From JBNJGB01 sp051747385 (GTDB lineage Bacteria > Myxococcota_A > UBA9042 > PHBI01 > JACKFB01), in NCBI GenBank assembly GCA_051747385.1, contig JBNJGB010000017.1, forward strand, positions 1-64,000: a DNA stretch of 64,000 bases, written 5' to 3'. Every line of letters starts with the position of its first letter. Position 1 is the stretch's first letter. A program made the translations under genes and the position numbers. This document shows positions 1 through 8,740 of the stretch, piece after piece. Below the pieces are notes generated by a model. The model was not told the DNA's origin. It did not search any database and worked only from the letters and a program-made list of their open reading frames with translations.

Positions 1-124
1 AGACGTCCACCGCCCAGGCCGCGCCGAGCGAGAGCACCGCCAGGGCGCCCAGGATCCGCATGACCAGGCGCTTGGCCCGTCGATCGCTCGGTTGTTGGGA
101 TTCCTCGCCCACGGCGCGCATCAT
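1..124 (-). CDS. Membrane-anchored protein, N-terminal fragment (cut by window edge)
   Basis: Only the first 41 codons are inside the window. Translation from ATG at 124 gives about 20 polar, basic residues and then a hydrophobic stretch (ILGALAVLSLGAAWAV) that would be a signal anchor or signal peptide; the rest lies beyond position 1. A second ATG follows at once at 121 and is better spaced from the GGGAG at 126-130, so it may be the true start. The gene is divergent from the next one with about 6 bp between start codons, so each leader lies inside the other gene. Function cannot be assigned. Confidence 0.55.
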   Translation of the reverse strand, partial: MMRAVGEESQQPSDRRAKRLVMRILGALAVLSLGAAWAVDV

Positions 125-130
125 ACTCCC

Positions 131-604
131 ATGGAGCCGCTCGTCCTCCCCATCGATCCGAGACACTTCCGGCACCTGCCGAAGGTGGTGAACCGCGGCG
201 GGACCCCCTTCGTGCTGAAGGAGGAGTTCCACCACACGGTCCTGAACCGGGCGCAGCAGGCGGCCATCCCCGGGCACCACCGGGAGCCGGCGATCCGGGA
301 GCGCCTCCGCCGCTATGCGGAGGAGGTCACGCCCCGCCTCCCGGACATGAGGACGCCCACCTGCCTCCACCTCCGGGAGGACGAGGCGCAGACCCTGGCC
401 CAGCTCCTGGACTGCCCGCCGGCCTTCGAGCTCGCGGCGGATCTCCGGGACCTCAGCCTCGACGTGGCCGACCCGGTGCCGCACGTGACGCTCTACGTCC
501 ACCGGACGGAGATCGGGATCGGCATCGCCGACGAGGACGAGCGCCGGACGCTCCAGGTCGGCGAGCCCTTCCCCATCGTACAGCTCCTGGCCGGCGGGAA
601 CTGA
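131..604 (+). CDS. Putative 2H phosphoesterase-like protein
   Basis: 157-aa soluble protein with no signal peptide. Two H-x-T motifs are visible, H34-H-T36 in FHHTVL and H118-V-T120 in PHVTLYV, about 84 residues apart. Paired H-x-[S/T] motifs at this spacing define the 2H phosphoesterase superfamily (2'-5' RNA ligase/cyclic phosphodiesterase fold), where the two His act on a 2',3'-cyclic or 2'-5' phosphodiester. The assignment rests on motifs only. Start: ATG at 131 is chosen because the upstream in-frame TTG at 92 has no ribosome site, but neither start has a good one. A dispersed repeat begins 3 bp after the stop. The gene is convergent with the ATPase operon. Confidence 0.6.
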   Translation: MEPLVLPIDPRHFRHLPKVVNRGGTPFVLKEEFHHTVLNRAQQAAIPGHHREPAIRERLRRYAEEVTPRLPDMRTPTCLHLREDEAQTLAQLLDCPPAFELAADLRDLSLDVADPVPHVTLYVHRTEIGIGIADEDERRTLQVGEPFPIVQLLAGGN

Positions 605-606
605 CC

Positions 607-635
607 GGGGTCAAGCCTACTCACTTCTCACTTTT
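607..635 (+). repeat. 29-bp dispersed repeat, copy A
   Basis: One of four near-identical copies in the window (others at 15014-15042, 37877-37905 and 62793-62821). It begins GGGGTCAAGCCTACTCACTT and ends TCTCACTTTT. It lies 2 bp past the stop of the preceding gene, in the 181-bp gap before the convergent atpB stop. The same gap holds a GC-rich hairpin (GGCCGGG/CCCGGCC, about 660-675) with no T-run, so it is a weak terminator candidate. The repeat resembles short REP-like elements. Confidence 0.85.
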
Positions 636-785
636 GGAGAGGAGCCCCGCGGACTGGGCCGGGGCCCGGCCGGCGTCCCGCTCCGGGCGGACGTCGAGGT
701 GGAGGCGGCTCGCGCCGCTGGATGGCACAGCTTCGCCCTGGGGCGCCTGCCGCCTCCTGCCGAGGGGCTCCGCTCGATGGACTGA

Positions 786-2183
786 CTACTCGTCGGTCGA
801 GAGGTAGCGCTCCACGTAGCGGTCCGGCAGGCGGCGCCGCTCGCCCGGCGGGACGTCCGCGAGGAGCGTCCAGGCCACGTCCAGCGTCTCCTCCACGCTC
901 CTCGGCTCGTCCCCCTGGTGGATCAACTCCTGCTCGAACCGCTTCGCGAAGCGCAGCACGGCCTTGTCGTCGTCCGACAGGGCCTCCTCCCCGATGATGG
1001 CGCTCAGCCGGCGGAGGTCCCTGCCCCGGGCGTACAGGCTCTCGACCTGGTCGGCGACCGCCCGGTGGTCCTCGCGGGTCCGATCCTCCCCGATGCCGTC
1101 GTTCATCAGGCGGCTCAGGCTCGCCAGGGTGTCGATGGGCGGGTACACGCCCTCGCGGTGCAGGTCGCGCGACAGGACGACCTGCCCCTCGGTGATGTAG
1201 CCGGTCAGGTCGGGGATGGGGTGGGTCATGTCGTCGTCGGGCATGGACAGGATGGGCAGGAGCGTCATCGACCCGGCGCGCCCGCGGATGACGCCGGCCC
1301 GCTCGTACAGGCTCGCCAGGTCCGTGTACATGTAGCCCGGATAGCCCCGGCGGCCCGGAATCTCCTCGCGCGCCGTGGCCACCTCGCGCAGGGACTCGCA
1401 GTAGTTGGTCATGTCCGTGAGGATCACCAGCACGTCCCGCCCCTCGTCGAAGGCGAGGTACTCGGCCGCCGTCAGCGCCGTGCGCGGCAGCAGCAGCCGC
1501 TCGATGCTGGGGTCGTCGGCCAGGTTCAGAAACAGCACGGTGCGCTCGAGGGTCCCCCGCTCGTCGAAGACGCGCCGGAACTCGTCCGCCTCCCGGTGGG
1601 TGAGCCCCATGGCGCCGAAGACCACGGCGAAGCCCTCCGAGCCCTCGCCCGAGCGCGTCCGCGCCTGGGTGGCGATCTGCGCGGCCAGGCGGTTCGCGGG
1701 CAGGCCGAACGCCGAGAACAGCGGCAGCTTCTGGCCGCGCAGCAACGTGTGCAGGCCGTCGATGGCCGAGATCCCGGTCTCCACGTAGTCCCGCGGGTGC
1801 CGGCGCCGGAGGGGGTTCAGGGGCCGCCCGTTCACGTCCCGCCAGTGCAGGGGCAGGAGCGGAGGCTCGTCGTCCAGGGGCCGGCCGAGCGCGTCGAGCA
1901 CGCGGCCGAGGAGCCCCACCCCCAGCCCGACGCGGACGCCCTCCCCGACGAAGCGCACGCGCGTCCCGGCCAGGTCCAGACCGCCGGTCCCCTCGAAGAC
2001 CTGGACCACGGCGCGCTCGCCGTCCACCTCGAGGACGCGACCCGTGAGCTCGCGGCCGTCGGGCGCCAGGATCCGCGCCACCTCGCCCACGCCGACGTCC
2101 CGCGCCCGGTCCACGACCAGGATGGGGCCGAACAGCGAGGCGGACGTGCGCATCTCCCGCCGGTACAGGGACCGCTCGCTCAC
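786..2183 (-). CDS. atpB: V/A-type ATPase subunit B (regulatory, non-catalytic)
   Basis: 465 aa, the usual length for subunit B. It alternates with subunit A in the A3B3 headpiece of V/A-type rotary ATPases, and like family members it lacks a proper P-loop. Recognisable blocks include NPLRRRHPRDYVETGISAIDG near residue 120, PGRRGYPGYMYTDLASLYERAG and HPIPDLTGYITEGQ, all hallmarks of the family. Start: GTG at 2183 overlaps the atpA stop (GTGA) and is preceded by GAGGGGGAGG, whereas the next ATG (MRTSASLF) has no such site. It is the last gene of the nine-gene operon D-H-I-K-E-C-F-A-B. Confidence 0.95.
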   Translation of the reverse strand: MSERSLYRREMRTSASLFGPILVVDRARDVGVGEVARILAPDGRELTGRVLEVDGERAVVQVFEGTGGLDLAGTRVRFVGEGVRVGLGVGLLGRVLDALGRPLDDEPPLLPLHWRDVNGRPLNPLRRRHPRDYVETGISAIDGLHTLLRGQKLPLFSAFGLPANRLAAQIATQARTRSGEGSEGFAVVFGAMGLTHREADEFRRVFDERGTLERTVLFLNLADDPSIERLLLPRTALTAAEYLAFDEGRDVLVILTDMTNYCESLREVATAREEIPGRRGYPGYMYTDLASLYERAGVIRGRAGSMTLLPILSMPDDDMTHPIPDLTGYITEGQVVLSRDLHREGVYPPIDTLASLSRLMNDGIGEDRTREDHRAVADQVESLYARGRDLRRLSAIIGEEALSDDDKAVLRFAKRFEQELIHQGDEPRSVEETLDVAWTLLADVPPGERRRLPDRYVERYLSTDE

Positions 2184-3940
2184 TCCGACACCTCCCCCTC
2201 GAGCCGCTCCGCCAGGGCCTGCGCCCGCTCCTCCGCCTCCTCGGGTGGCCAGCACTTCATGGTGTCCAGCGCGTCGAGGGCCTCCATCTCCAGCACCTCC
2301 CGGAGCTCCATCCCCTCGTCCAGGGCGCGCTCCATTCGCCGCTGGGCGAGCCGGACGAGGCGCAGCATGCGGATGGCCTTGTCCGGCGGGCAGGCCGCGT
2401 CCACCTCGTCGAAGGCGTCCTGCTGCAGGAGGTCCTCGCGGAGGATGCGCCCCACCCGGAGGAGCACGCGCTGCCGCTCGCCCAGCGCCTCCCGCCCCAT
2501 GAGCTGCTCCAGGTCCCGGAGCTGGTCCTCCTCCTGCAGGAGCGCCAGGGCCCAGCGCCGGAGGTCCCCCCACTCCTCGTCCACCTCCTCGGCGAACCAC
2601 GCGTCCAGGTCGTAGTGGGTGAAGCTCTGGCCCCAGTGGATGGCCGGATAGTGCCGGCGCCGCGCCAGGTCGGCGTCCAGGGACCAGAACGTCCCCGCCA
2701 GGCGCAGGCTCTGCTGGGTGATGGGCTCGGAGAAGTCCCCTCCCGGCGGCGACACGGCCCCGATGACGGTGACGGATCCGACGCGCCCCTGCTCCTCGTC
2801 GTCGCCGGCGGCCGACAGGCACCGGGCGCGCCCCGCCCGCTCGTAGAATGCGGCCAGGCGGGCCGGGAGATAGGCCGGATAGCCCTCCTCGCCCGGCATC
2901 TCCTCCAGCCGCGCCGAGACCTCGCGGAGGGCCTCGCCCCAGCGGCTCGTGCTGTCGGCCATCAGCGCCACGTGGCGCCCCTGGTCCCGGAAGTACTCGG
3001 CCATGGCCATGCCCGTGTAGATGCTCGACTCCCGGGCGGCGATGGGCATGTTGCTGGTGTTGGCCACCAGGACCGTGCGCCGGGCCAGGCTCTCGTCACC
3101 GCCCTCGCGGAAGGCCTCCAGCATCTCCGTCAGCTCGTTGCCGCGCTCCCCGCACGCCACGAACACGACCACGTCGATGCGGGCGTGCCGCGCCAGGACC
3201 TGCTCGATGACCGTCTTGCCCGTCCCGAACCCGCCCGGGACCGTGGCCGCGCCGCCCTGGGCGACCGGGAAGAGCACGTCGATCACGCGCTGCCCCGTGA
3301 TCATGGGGACGACCGGCTGCAGCCGCCGCGCCACCGGACGGGCTCGCCGGACGGGCCAGCGGCTCCGCATGGGGATCGGCTCGTCGTCCAGCCAGACCAC
3401 CGGGTCCTCGACCGTCCGCTCGCCCGACTCTACCCGCGTGACACGCCCCCGCCGATCCGGCGGCGCCAGGATGCGGTGCTCGAAGCCTCCCTGCTCCTCC
3501 ACGCGTCCCAGGACGTCTCCCGGCGCGACGTCGTCGCCCTCCTCGACCGCGGCCCGGAAGTCCCAGGTCCGATCCGGATCCAGGGCCGGCACCCGCGCCC
3601 CGGGCTCGATCCAGGGGGAGGCCTCCTCGTCCTCGCCGCCGTGGGCCGCGAGGGGCCGCTGGAGCCCGTCGAAGACGCTCCCCAGGAGCCCCGGCCCCAG
3701 GTCCACCGACAGGGGCGCCCCGGACGACACCACCGCCGCGCCCACGCGCAACCCCTCGGTCTCCTCGTAGACCTGGACGGTCGCCTCGGCTCCCTCCAGG
3801 CGGATGACCTCCCCCACGAGCCCGGTCTGGCCCACGCGCACGACGTCGTGCAGGCGGGCGCCCTCCACGTCCCGGGCGACGACCACCGGCCCGGTGACCC
3901 GCGTCACGAAGCCCGCGCCCCGCTCGTCGCCCCCGCTCAT
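2180..3940 (-). CDS. atpA: V/A-type ATPase subunit A (catalytic)
   Basis: 586 aa, full length for the catalytic subunit, which hydrolyses or makes ATP in the A3B3 head. The P-loop reads GGFGTGKT near residue 242, followed by the family blocks ACGERGNEL, NTSNMPIAARE, ADSTSRWGEALRE and GEEGYPAYLPARLA. The V/A-specific non-homologous bulge insert (residues about 110-200) is present and separates it from F-type beta. Its ATG overlaps the atpF stop (ATGA) and its own stop overlaps the atpB GTG, so translation is probably coupled. Confidence 0.97.
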   Translation of the reverse strand: MSGGDERGAGFVTRVTGPVVVARDVEGARLHDVVRVGQTGLVGEVIRLEGAEATVQVYEETEGLRVGAAVVSSGAPLSVDLGPGLLGSVFDGLQRPLAAHGGEDEEASPWIEPGARVPALDPDRTWDFRAAVEEGDDVAPGDVLGRVEEQGGFEHRILAPPDRRGRVTRVESGERTVEDPVVWLDDEPIPMRSRWPVRRARPVARRLQPVVPMITGQRVIDVLFPVAQGGAATVPGGFGTGKTVIEQVLARHARIDVVVFVACGERGNELTEMLEAFREGGDESLARRTVLVANTSNMPIAARESSIYTGMAMAEYFRDQGRHVALMADSTSRWGEALREVSARLEEMPGEEGYPAYLPARLAAFYERAGRARCLSAAGDDEEQGRVGSVTVIGAVSPPGGDFSEPITQQSLRLAGTFWSLDADLARRRHYPAIHWGQSFTHYDLDAWFAEEVDEEWGDLRRWALALLQEEDQLRDLEQLMGREALGERQRVLLRVGRILREDLLQQDAFDEVDAACPPDKAIRMLRLVRLAQRRMERALDEGMELREVLEMEALDALDTMKCWPPEEAEERAQALAERLEGEVSE

Positions 3941-4284
3941 GGCTCCTCCGGGGACTCCGGCCGGAACGACAGGCGGAAGCCCACCGCCCTCTGCAGCATG
4001 CCCTCCAAGCGCCTGCGCCGCTCCGCGACCGTGTCCACGGGCTCTCCGGACGGGAGGCCGATCACCACGGGCCGCAGAAGCTCCGACAGGCGCCGCCTCC
4101 GGGACGCGTCCATGGCCTCCAGGAAGGGCTCGTGCACGCCGATCACGGCGGTGTCCTCCAGGCCCACCAGGTCGCGGACGACCTCGCTCGCCTCGTCCGC
4201 GTCGCTCGCCTCCCGCACGGCGACCCCGGCCAGGCGAAAGCCCGGGGCCAGGCGGGGCGTCGTCACGACGATCATCCGGGCCAT
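3937..4284 (-). CDS. atpF: V/A-type ATPase subunit F (central stalk)
   Basis: 115 aa, the normal size for subunit F, a Rossmann-like central-stalk protein that joins subunit D in the rotor. The N-terminus (RMIVVTTPRLAPGFRLAGV) and the central GLEDTAVIGVHEPFLEAM block match the family pattern. Start: ATG at 4284 has GAGGTG about 3 nt upstream; the GTG two codons earlier (4290) is less likely. The stop overlaps the start of atpA (ATGA), and the gene lies 7 bp after the atpC stop. Confidence 0.88.
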   Translation of the reverse strand: MARMIVVTTPRLAPGFRLAGVAVREASDADEASEVVRDLVGLEDTAVIGVHEPFLEAMDASRRRRLSELLRPVVIGLPSGEPVDTVAERRRRLEGMLQRAVGFRLSFRPESPEEP

Positions 4285-4291
4285 GATCACC

Positions 4292-5359
4292 TCACCACGG
4301 GATCAGCAGTCGCTCGCGGACCTCCGACGGGGGCAGCCGCGCCGACGCCCCCCAGGCCACGAGCCTCAGGTTCCGCACCTCGTTGTCCCGCGCCCGGGCG
4401 TAGGCCAGCGGCACCGCGACGCCGAGAGGATCGCCGCGCCAGAACAGGGAGACGTCCCTCCGGATCTCCTCCCGCCGCAGGGCGTCCGCCAGGTCCCTCG
4501 GGTCCCCGGACGCCGCCCAGGCGTCGAGGGCGTCCCGCCACCGCTCCGTCCCGGGCGCGTCGAGCAGGAGCCGCCTCGCCTCGTCCCGGGAGGGCGCACG
4601 CACCACGCTGTCGAGCGCCGCGAACGGCACACGCCCGCCCGGAAGATGCCGGGCTTCGCTCCACACCATGTCCTCGCCGCCGCGGTGCCGCAGGCGCAGG
4701 GCCGACAGGGCGTTCCGGCGATCCACCACCGCCAGGAGCGACTCCCGCAGGAGCGACTCCTCCGGATCCGCCGGGTCCAGCCGCCGGTCGAGGTCCCGGG
4801 CCCAGGCGCGCAGGGCGGCGCGTTCCAGGATCGCGGCGTCGCCCGTGCGGCGATAGTCCGACCAGGCGTCCAGGACGGCCCGGGCCACCGCCCGGCTCGG
4901 CACGCCCCAGGCCACGAGGCTCTCGACCATGGCCCGGAGGTCCCCCTGCCGGAGGACCTCCCGCAGGGTGCCCTCGTCCATGTCGCCGACGGGCACGAGC
5001 AGGTCCAGCACGGCGTCCGTGGGCGCGCCGCCGGACACGCCCCGGACGAGGTTCATCACGTTCTCCAGGGCCTGCCGCTCCACGATCCGTCCCACGCTCT
5101 CCCCCGCCCGGCCCCGGTAGAAGGCCCGCATCTCGCCGAGGGCACGCCCGAGGCTCCACCGCAGGGCCAGGTGCAGGGCGGGAAGGCCCCCGGTCCGGCG
5201 CACGGCCGCCTCCACGTCCGGCCGGTAGGACGTCTCCGCCAGGAGGCCCAGCAGGGCGTCGGGATCCCGGTCCAGCATCCGCTCGTAGTCCTCCTCGCCC
5301 AACAGCCGCGCCTTGCGCGCCCGGAGGCGGGCGTTGCCGTAGTCGTACTCCCCGCTCAT
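4292..5359 (-). CDS. atpC: V/A-type ATPase subunit C (rotor-stalk adaptor)
   Basis: 355 aa, mostly helical and charged, typical for the archaeal/bacterial C (yeast d) subunit, which caps the K ring and docks the central stalk. The opening YDYGNARLRARKARLLGEED is the family signature (YxxxNARVRAxKxxLL), and the C-terminal RDNEVRNLRLVAWG block is also conserved. Start: ATG at 5359 overlaps the atpE stop (ATGA). Longer upstream reading in this frame is a shadow of atpE. Confidence 0.92.
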   Translation of the reverse strand: MSGEYDYGNARLRARKARLLGEEDYERMLDRDPDALLGLLAETSYRPDVEAAVRRTGGLPALHLALRWSLGRALGEMRAFYRGRAGESVGRIVERQALENVMNLVRGVSGGAPTDAVLDLLVPVGDMDEGTLREVLRQGDLRAMVESLVAWGVPSRAVARAVLDAWSDYRRTGDAAILERAALRAWARDLDRRLDPADPEESLLRESLLAVVDRRNALSALRLRHRGGEDMVWSEARHLPGGRVPFAALDSVVRAPSRDEARRLLLDAPGTERWRDALDAWAASGDPRDLADALRREEIRRDVSLFWRGDPLGVAVPLAYARARDNEVRNLRLVAWGASARLPPSEVRERLLIPW

Positions 5360-5934
5360 CCTTCCCGCATCGCCTCCCCGAGCCGGCGCCGCAGGTGGCG
5401 CGTCGCCTCGTCCAGGCGATCCTCCAGGGTGTTGCGAACCGTGTGTCCGGCGTCGTCGTGGAGCACGACGCCTCCCCACGTCTCCAGGTCCTCGCGGACC
5501 TCCACCTCGCGCCCGATCTCCTCCAGGAGGCCCGCGACGGCCTCGGAGTCCCGGGCGTCGACGTCCAGGCGTGCCCCGTCCGGGAGCACGTCGAAGCACT
5601 CCCGCACGAGCGCCGCCAGCACCCGGCGATGGCCGTCGTCGCCGCGGGTGGCGGCGAGGCGCTCGCGGATGCCGACAGCCACCCGCTCCCAGACCGCGTG
5701 TCGGGCCCGGTGTCGCGTCCGATCGGCCTGCATCCGGGCGCGGGCGAGGAGGATCCTCCGCTCGCGAGCCAGGTGGCGCTCGGCCTGCTCGGCCCGCTCG
5801 GCCTCGAGGCGATCGGCTCCCTCGCGCGCCTCCGCCAGGATGCGCTCCGCCTCCTCGTCGGCCTCGCGGCGGATACGCGAGACCTCGTCGTCGCCGTCCC
5901 GCTCGATGGCGCGGAGGATGTCCTCCAGGGCCAC
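5356..5934 (-). CDS. atpE: V/A-type ATPase subunit E (peripheral stalk)
   Basis: 192 aa. Residues about 10-85 are a charged Glu/Arg/Ala coiled coil and the C-terminal half is the compact head that binds the A3B3 ring, the classical layout of subunit E. The C-terminal GGVVLHDDAGHTVRNTLEDRL block matches the family pattern GGvvl...g.i.vdNTle.Rl. It lies 3 bp after atpK and overlaps the atpC start by 4 bp. Confidence 0.92.
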   Translation of the reverse strand: MALEDILRAIERDGDDEVSRIRREADEEAERILAEAREGADRLEAERAEQAERHLARERRILLARARMQADRTRHRARHAVWERVAVGIRERLAATRGDDGHRRVLAALVRECFDVLPDGARLDVDARDSEAVAGLLEEIGREVEVREDLETWGGVVLHDDAGHTVRNTLEDRLDEATRHLRRRLGEAMREG

Positions 5935-5937
5935 GGC

Positions 5938-6159
5938 TCAGCCGCCCAGGAGGAGCATCACCATCGCGGCCACGGCGAAGCCGAGGATGACCACCGTCTC
6001 GGGGATCGCCACGAGGAGGATGATGCGCCCCAGCAGCTCGGGCTTCTCGGACAGGGCGCCCATCCCCGCGGAGCCGATCCGGCTCTGCGCGATCCCGGTC
6101 CCGAGGCCGGTCAGACCGATGGCGAGTCCCGCACCGATGGCGATGAGTCCGGTCTCCAT
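5938..6159 (-). CDS. atpK: V/A-type ATPase subunit K (membrane rotor proteolipid)
   Basis: 73 aa with two transmembrane helices (residues about 4-27 and 46-71), a single-hairpin proteolipid like that of Thermus rather than the four-helix Enterococcus form. The ion-carrying carboxylate is E54 in IPET. Q25 in helix 1 sits 15 residues before the loop Pro-Glu, as in the sodium-binding F-type c subunit of Ilyobacter, and T55 follows the Glu; ion specificity is discussed under findings. ATG at 6159 follows GAGGAGG. A CGCGGCC/GGCCGCG hairpin lies at 6197-6216 in the 153-bp leader after atpI and may help tune K expression. Confidence 0.93.
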   Translation of the reverse strand: METGLIAIGAGLAIGLTGLGTGIAQSRIGSAGMGALSEKPELLGRIILLVAIPETVVILGFAVAAMVMLLLGG

Positions 6160-6312
6160 GAGGCCCTCCTCGGCTCTCGGATCCGGACGCGGTCCACGCG
6201 GCCGAACGGGGCCGCGCACACTACGCCCCGGAGTTGTTTCCGTGCCTCGAACGTGCCGGACTGGCGGGCGTTCTGCAAGGGGCGGCGGGGGAAAGCAGCC
6301 TGCGGGCCAGCT

Positions 6313-8211
6313 CTACTCGTCCACTCCACCGCCCAGGGGCCTGAAGGGGCGGCCGCCGCCGGGATAGAACTGCTCGAAGAACTCCACGTACTGGAGGCGG
6401 AGCGCCTGGATGGTCGGGCTGAAGGCGCCCAGGAGCAGGTTGAGCGAGTGCAGCAGCGCCGCGAGCAGCACGCCGATCCACAGCGGGGCCGCCGCGCCGA
6501 CCTCGTTGGCCACGCGCGCCAGGTAGACGGAGGCCAGGCCCAGGGCCGCGAGGCGCAGGTAGGACAGCACGTTCGAGACGGCGCGGAGCAGGTGAAGCGG
6601 CCCCTCGACGAAGCCCATGGGGCCGCGAAATCCGATCACGACCACGGCCCCGACCACCACGGCGACGACCGAGGGCGTGCGGACGGCGGCCGGGAGGTGC
6701 TCCGCGGCGGTCCCCGCCAGGAGGAACAGGCCGACGAGGACCACGAGGGTGCCTGCCCGCTCGGTGATCTCGGAGCGGCGGCGCTCCCGCAGGGCGATCC
6801 AGACGCCGAGGAGCAGCCCCAGGACCACGTGCCCGGCCCCCACGGCGACCGCCAGCAGCAGCAGGGGGCCCGCCGCCTCCTGGCGATCCATCCACAGGGG
6901 CTCCATCCCGAGGCGGTGGCCCAGGTCTCCGAGGAGCTCGCCGAAGGCGATGCCGAAGCCGACCGCCGCGAGGCCGCCCATGGCCAGGATGGAGGCGAGG
7001 TCCCTCACGCCCCGGGAGCGGCGCCCGAACCTGCGCCGGACCAGCAGCGCGCCCCCGAACACCAGGGCCCCGTACGCGACGTCCCCCAGCATGAGGCCGA
7101 AGAAGAGGGGAATGAACACCGTCATCATCAGCGTGGGATCGGGCGTCCCGTACCGGGGCAGGGAGAACAACCGCACCAGCATCTCGAAGGGGCGGGCGGG
7201 GCCGGGATTGCGCAGGAGGACCGGGACCCGGCCGGCGTCCTCCTCCTCGATGCGGCACTCCTCGACCAGGACCTCGGCGCCGACGGCGTCGTCGAGGGAG
7301 CGCTCCAGCTCTTCGAAGCGGGGGCGCGGGACCCAGCCGATGAGCACGAAGGTCCGCTCCGTGGCACCGGCCCGGTCCAGGGCCGCCAGGCGGTCGAGCT
7401 GTTCCTCGATGGCCCGGCGGGCCGCCTTCCAGCGGGCGAGGCGCTCCGCCACCAGGTCCCGGAGCGCCTGCCGGGTCTCCTCGATCTCGCCTGGGAGCTC
7501 CTCGATCCGGCGCGCCATGGCCTCCTCGGCCGTGCGGAGGGACATGCGCTCGTATCTCGCGGGCAGCCGGATCCGCGAGATCGGCGCCCGCCCGAGCCGC
7601 GCACGGACCTCGGCGCCGCAGGCGCGAGGATGGACGAGCACGGCCGCCACGGTGTCCGGATCCGTCCTGGCCCACAGCAGCTTCGAGCGACCGCCGGTGA
7701 TCTCCTCGATCTCCTCGCGCAGGGCCCGGATCAGGTCCTCGTGGCGCGCGTCCAGCAGCAGCCCGGTCACCTCCCAGCGCTCGAGCTGCGGCAGCTCCGG
7801 CACCAGGGGGGCCAGCCGCCGCACCGCGTGCAGGTGGCGCGGGAGCGCGTCTCGCTCGGCCCGGAGCTCGTCGATGCGGCGCGTGTGCTCCTCGATGAGG
7901 GGCATGCGCTCGTCCAGCTCCTCGCGGACCCGCTCCAGGCCCTCCTCGTCGGGGGTCTCCGCCTCCTCGCCGTGACCCACGTCGCCGACGTCCAGGAGCT
8001 CTCGGAGGGCATCGAGCCGGGTTCGGAGCGCCCGGAGGCCGTCCGCCCGCCGGCGATGCTCGGGCTCGGGATCCCAGGGATGGACGTCCTCGGAGCCGCA
8101 CTCCCGCACGTCCATCAGCTCCATGACGCCCAGCTCGTGCAGCCTCGCCACCGTCGGCTCCAGGTGGGCGCGCATCCCCACCACGCGGACCTTGGCCATG
8201 GGCACGAGCAT
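6313..8211 (-). CDS. atpI: V/A-type ATPase subunit I (membrane stator)
   Basis: 632 aa. The N-terminal half (1-330) is soluble with long charged helices that bind the peripheral stalks. The C-terminal half has about eight membrane helices starting at MMTVFIPLFFGLMLGDVAYG. The conserved stator arginine lies in SNVLSYLRLAALGL. This subunit forms the ion half-channels against the K ring. Start: ATG at 8211 (MLVPMAKVRVVG) follows GGAGGG at good spacing. A His/Asp-rich reading (HDHDHDHVHDG) just upstream is produced by a hexamer repeat and is not counted as protein. Confidence 0.95.
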   Translation of the reverse strand: MLVPMAKVRVVGMRAHLEPTVARLHELGVMELMDVRECGSEDVHPWDPEPEHRRRADGLRALRTRLDALRELLDVGDVGHGEEAETPDEEGLERVREELDERMPLIEEHTRRIDELRAERDALPRHLHAVRRLAPLVPELPQLERWEVTGLLLDARHEDLIRALREEIEEITGGRSKLLWARTDPDTVAAVLVHPRACGAEVRARLGRAPISRIRLPARYERMSLRTAEEAMARRIEELPGEIEETRQALRDLVAERLARWKAARRAIEEQLDRLAALDRAGATERTFVLIGWVPRPRFEELERSLDDAVGAEVLVEECRIEEEDAGRVPVLLRNPGPARPFEMLVRLFSLPRYGTPDPTLMMTVFIPLFFGLMLGDVAYGALVFGGALLVRRRFGRRSRGVRDLASILAMGGLAAVGFGIAFGELLGDLGHRLGMEPLWMDRQEAAGPLLLLAVAVGAGHVVLGLLLGVWIALRERRRSEITERAGTLVVLVGLFLLAGTAAEHLPAAVRTPSVVAVVVGAVVVIGFRGPMGFVEGPLHLLRAVSNVLSYLRLAALGLASVYLARVANEVGAAAPLWIGVLLAALLHSLNLLLGAFSPTIQALRLQYVEFFEQFYPGGGRPFRPLGGGVDE

Positions 8212-8235
8212 CTCAGCCCTCCGCGGCTCCACCCC

Positions 8236-8271
8236 GTCGTGGACGTGATCGTGGTCGTGGTCGTGGACGAC
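8236..8271. repeat. Hexanucleotide tandem repeat (GTCGTG-like), 6 units
   Basis: Six consecutive hexamers on the plus strand: GTCGTG, GACGTG, ATCGTG, GTCGTG, GTCGTG, GACGAC. They lie in the 178-bp gap between the atpH-like stop (8390) and the atpI start (8211), just upstream of the atpI ribosome site. One of five intergenic hexamer arrays in the window. Confidence 0.8.
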
Positions 8272-8389
8272 GGGAGCGGCAGAGCAGGAAGCCGCACCGA
8301 CCGCCGGGGACGGCGGTCCTGGCGCACCGAGGGGCAGCGAGCGATCCGAACGACGGCGCTCCGGTGCTCTCGGGGAGTCGGCGCGACAT

Positions 8390-8740
8390 TCAGCCCCCCT
8401 CCCCGCCCGGCAGGATGTCCCGGGACAGGTCGTCGGCCATCTCCGCTGCGCGATCACGGAAGCGCGCCTCCAGGGCCTCGGCTTCGCGCTCCGCCTCCTC
8501 GACGATCCGCGCGGCCTCGCGGCGCGCCTCCTCCAGGCCCTCGGCGCGACGTCTCCGGGCGCTCTCCTCCGCGCGCTCCCGGGCCTGCCGGAGCAGCTCT
8601 TCGGCCTCCTCCCGAGCGCCCTCCACGCGCTCCTCGGCCCGGTCGTGCGCCGTGGCCACCCGCTCGGTCATCCGGGCCTCGGCGGCGTGGATGCGCTCGA
8701 GGGAGGAGCGGGCCTCGTCGTCGACGCCCCGGGCGCTCAT
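8390..8740 (-). CDS. V/A-type ATPase subunit H/G (peripheral stalk coiled coil)
   Basis: 116 aa, almost entirely Ala/Arg/Glu heptad sequence (residues about 10-105). It is predicted to form one long coiled coil, as expected for the G/H subunit that pairs with E in the peripheral stalk. Such proteins are hard to name by sequence alone; the call rests on the coiled coil, the size and the position between D and I. ATG at 8740 overlaps the atpD stop (ATGA). After it comes a 178-bp gap containing a hexamer repeat. Confidence 0.82.
   Translation of the reverse strand: MSARGVDDEARSSLERIHAAEARMTERVATAHDRAEERVEGAREEAEELLRQARERAEESARRRRAEGLEEARREAARIVEEAEREAEALEARFRDRAAEMADDLSRDILPGGEGG

Noticed and set aside
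8212..8389. His/Asp-rich extension (HDHDHDHVHDG) as an N-terminal metal-binding domain of AtpI.
   Set aside because: It is produced by the hexamer array; a good ribosome site marks ATG 8211 and the family N-terminus begins there.
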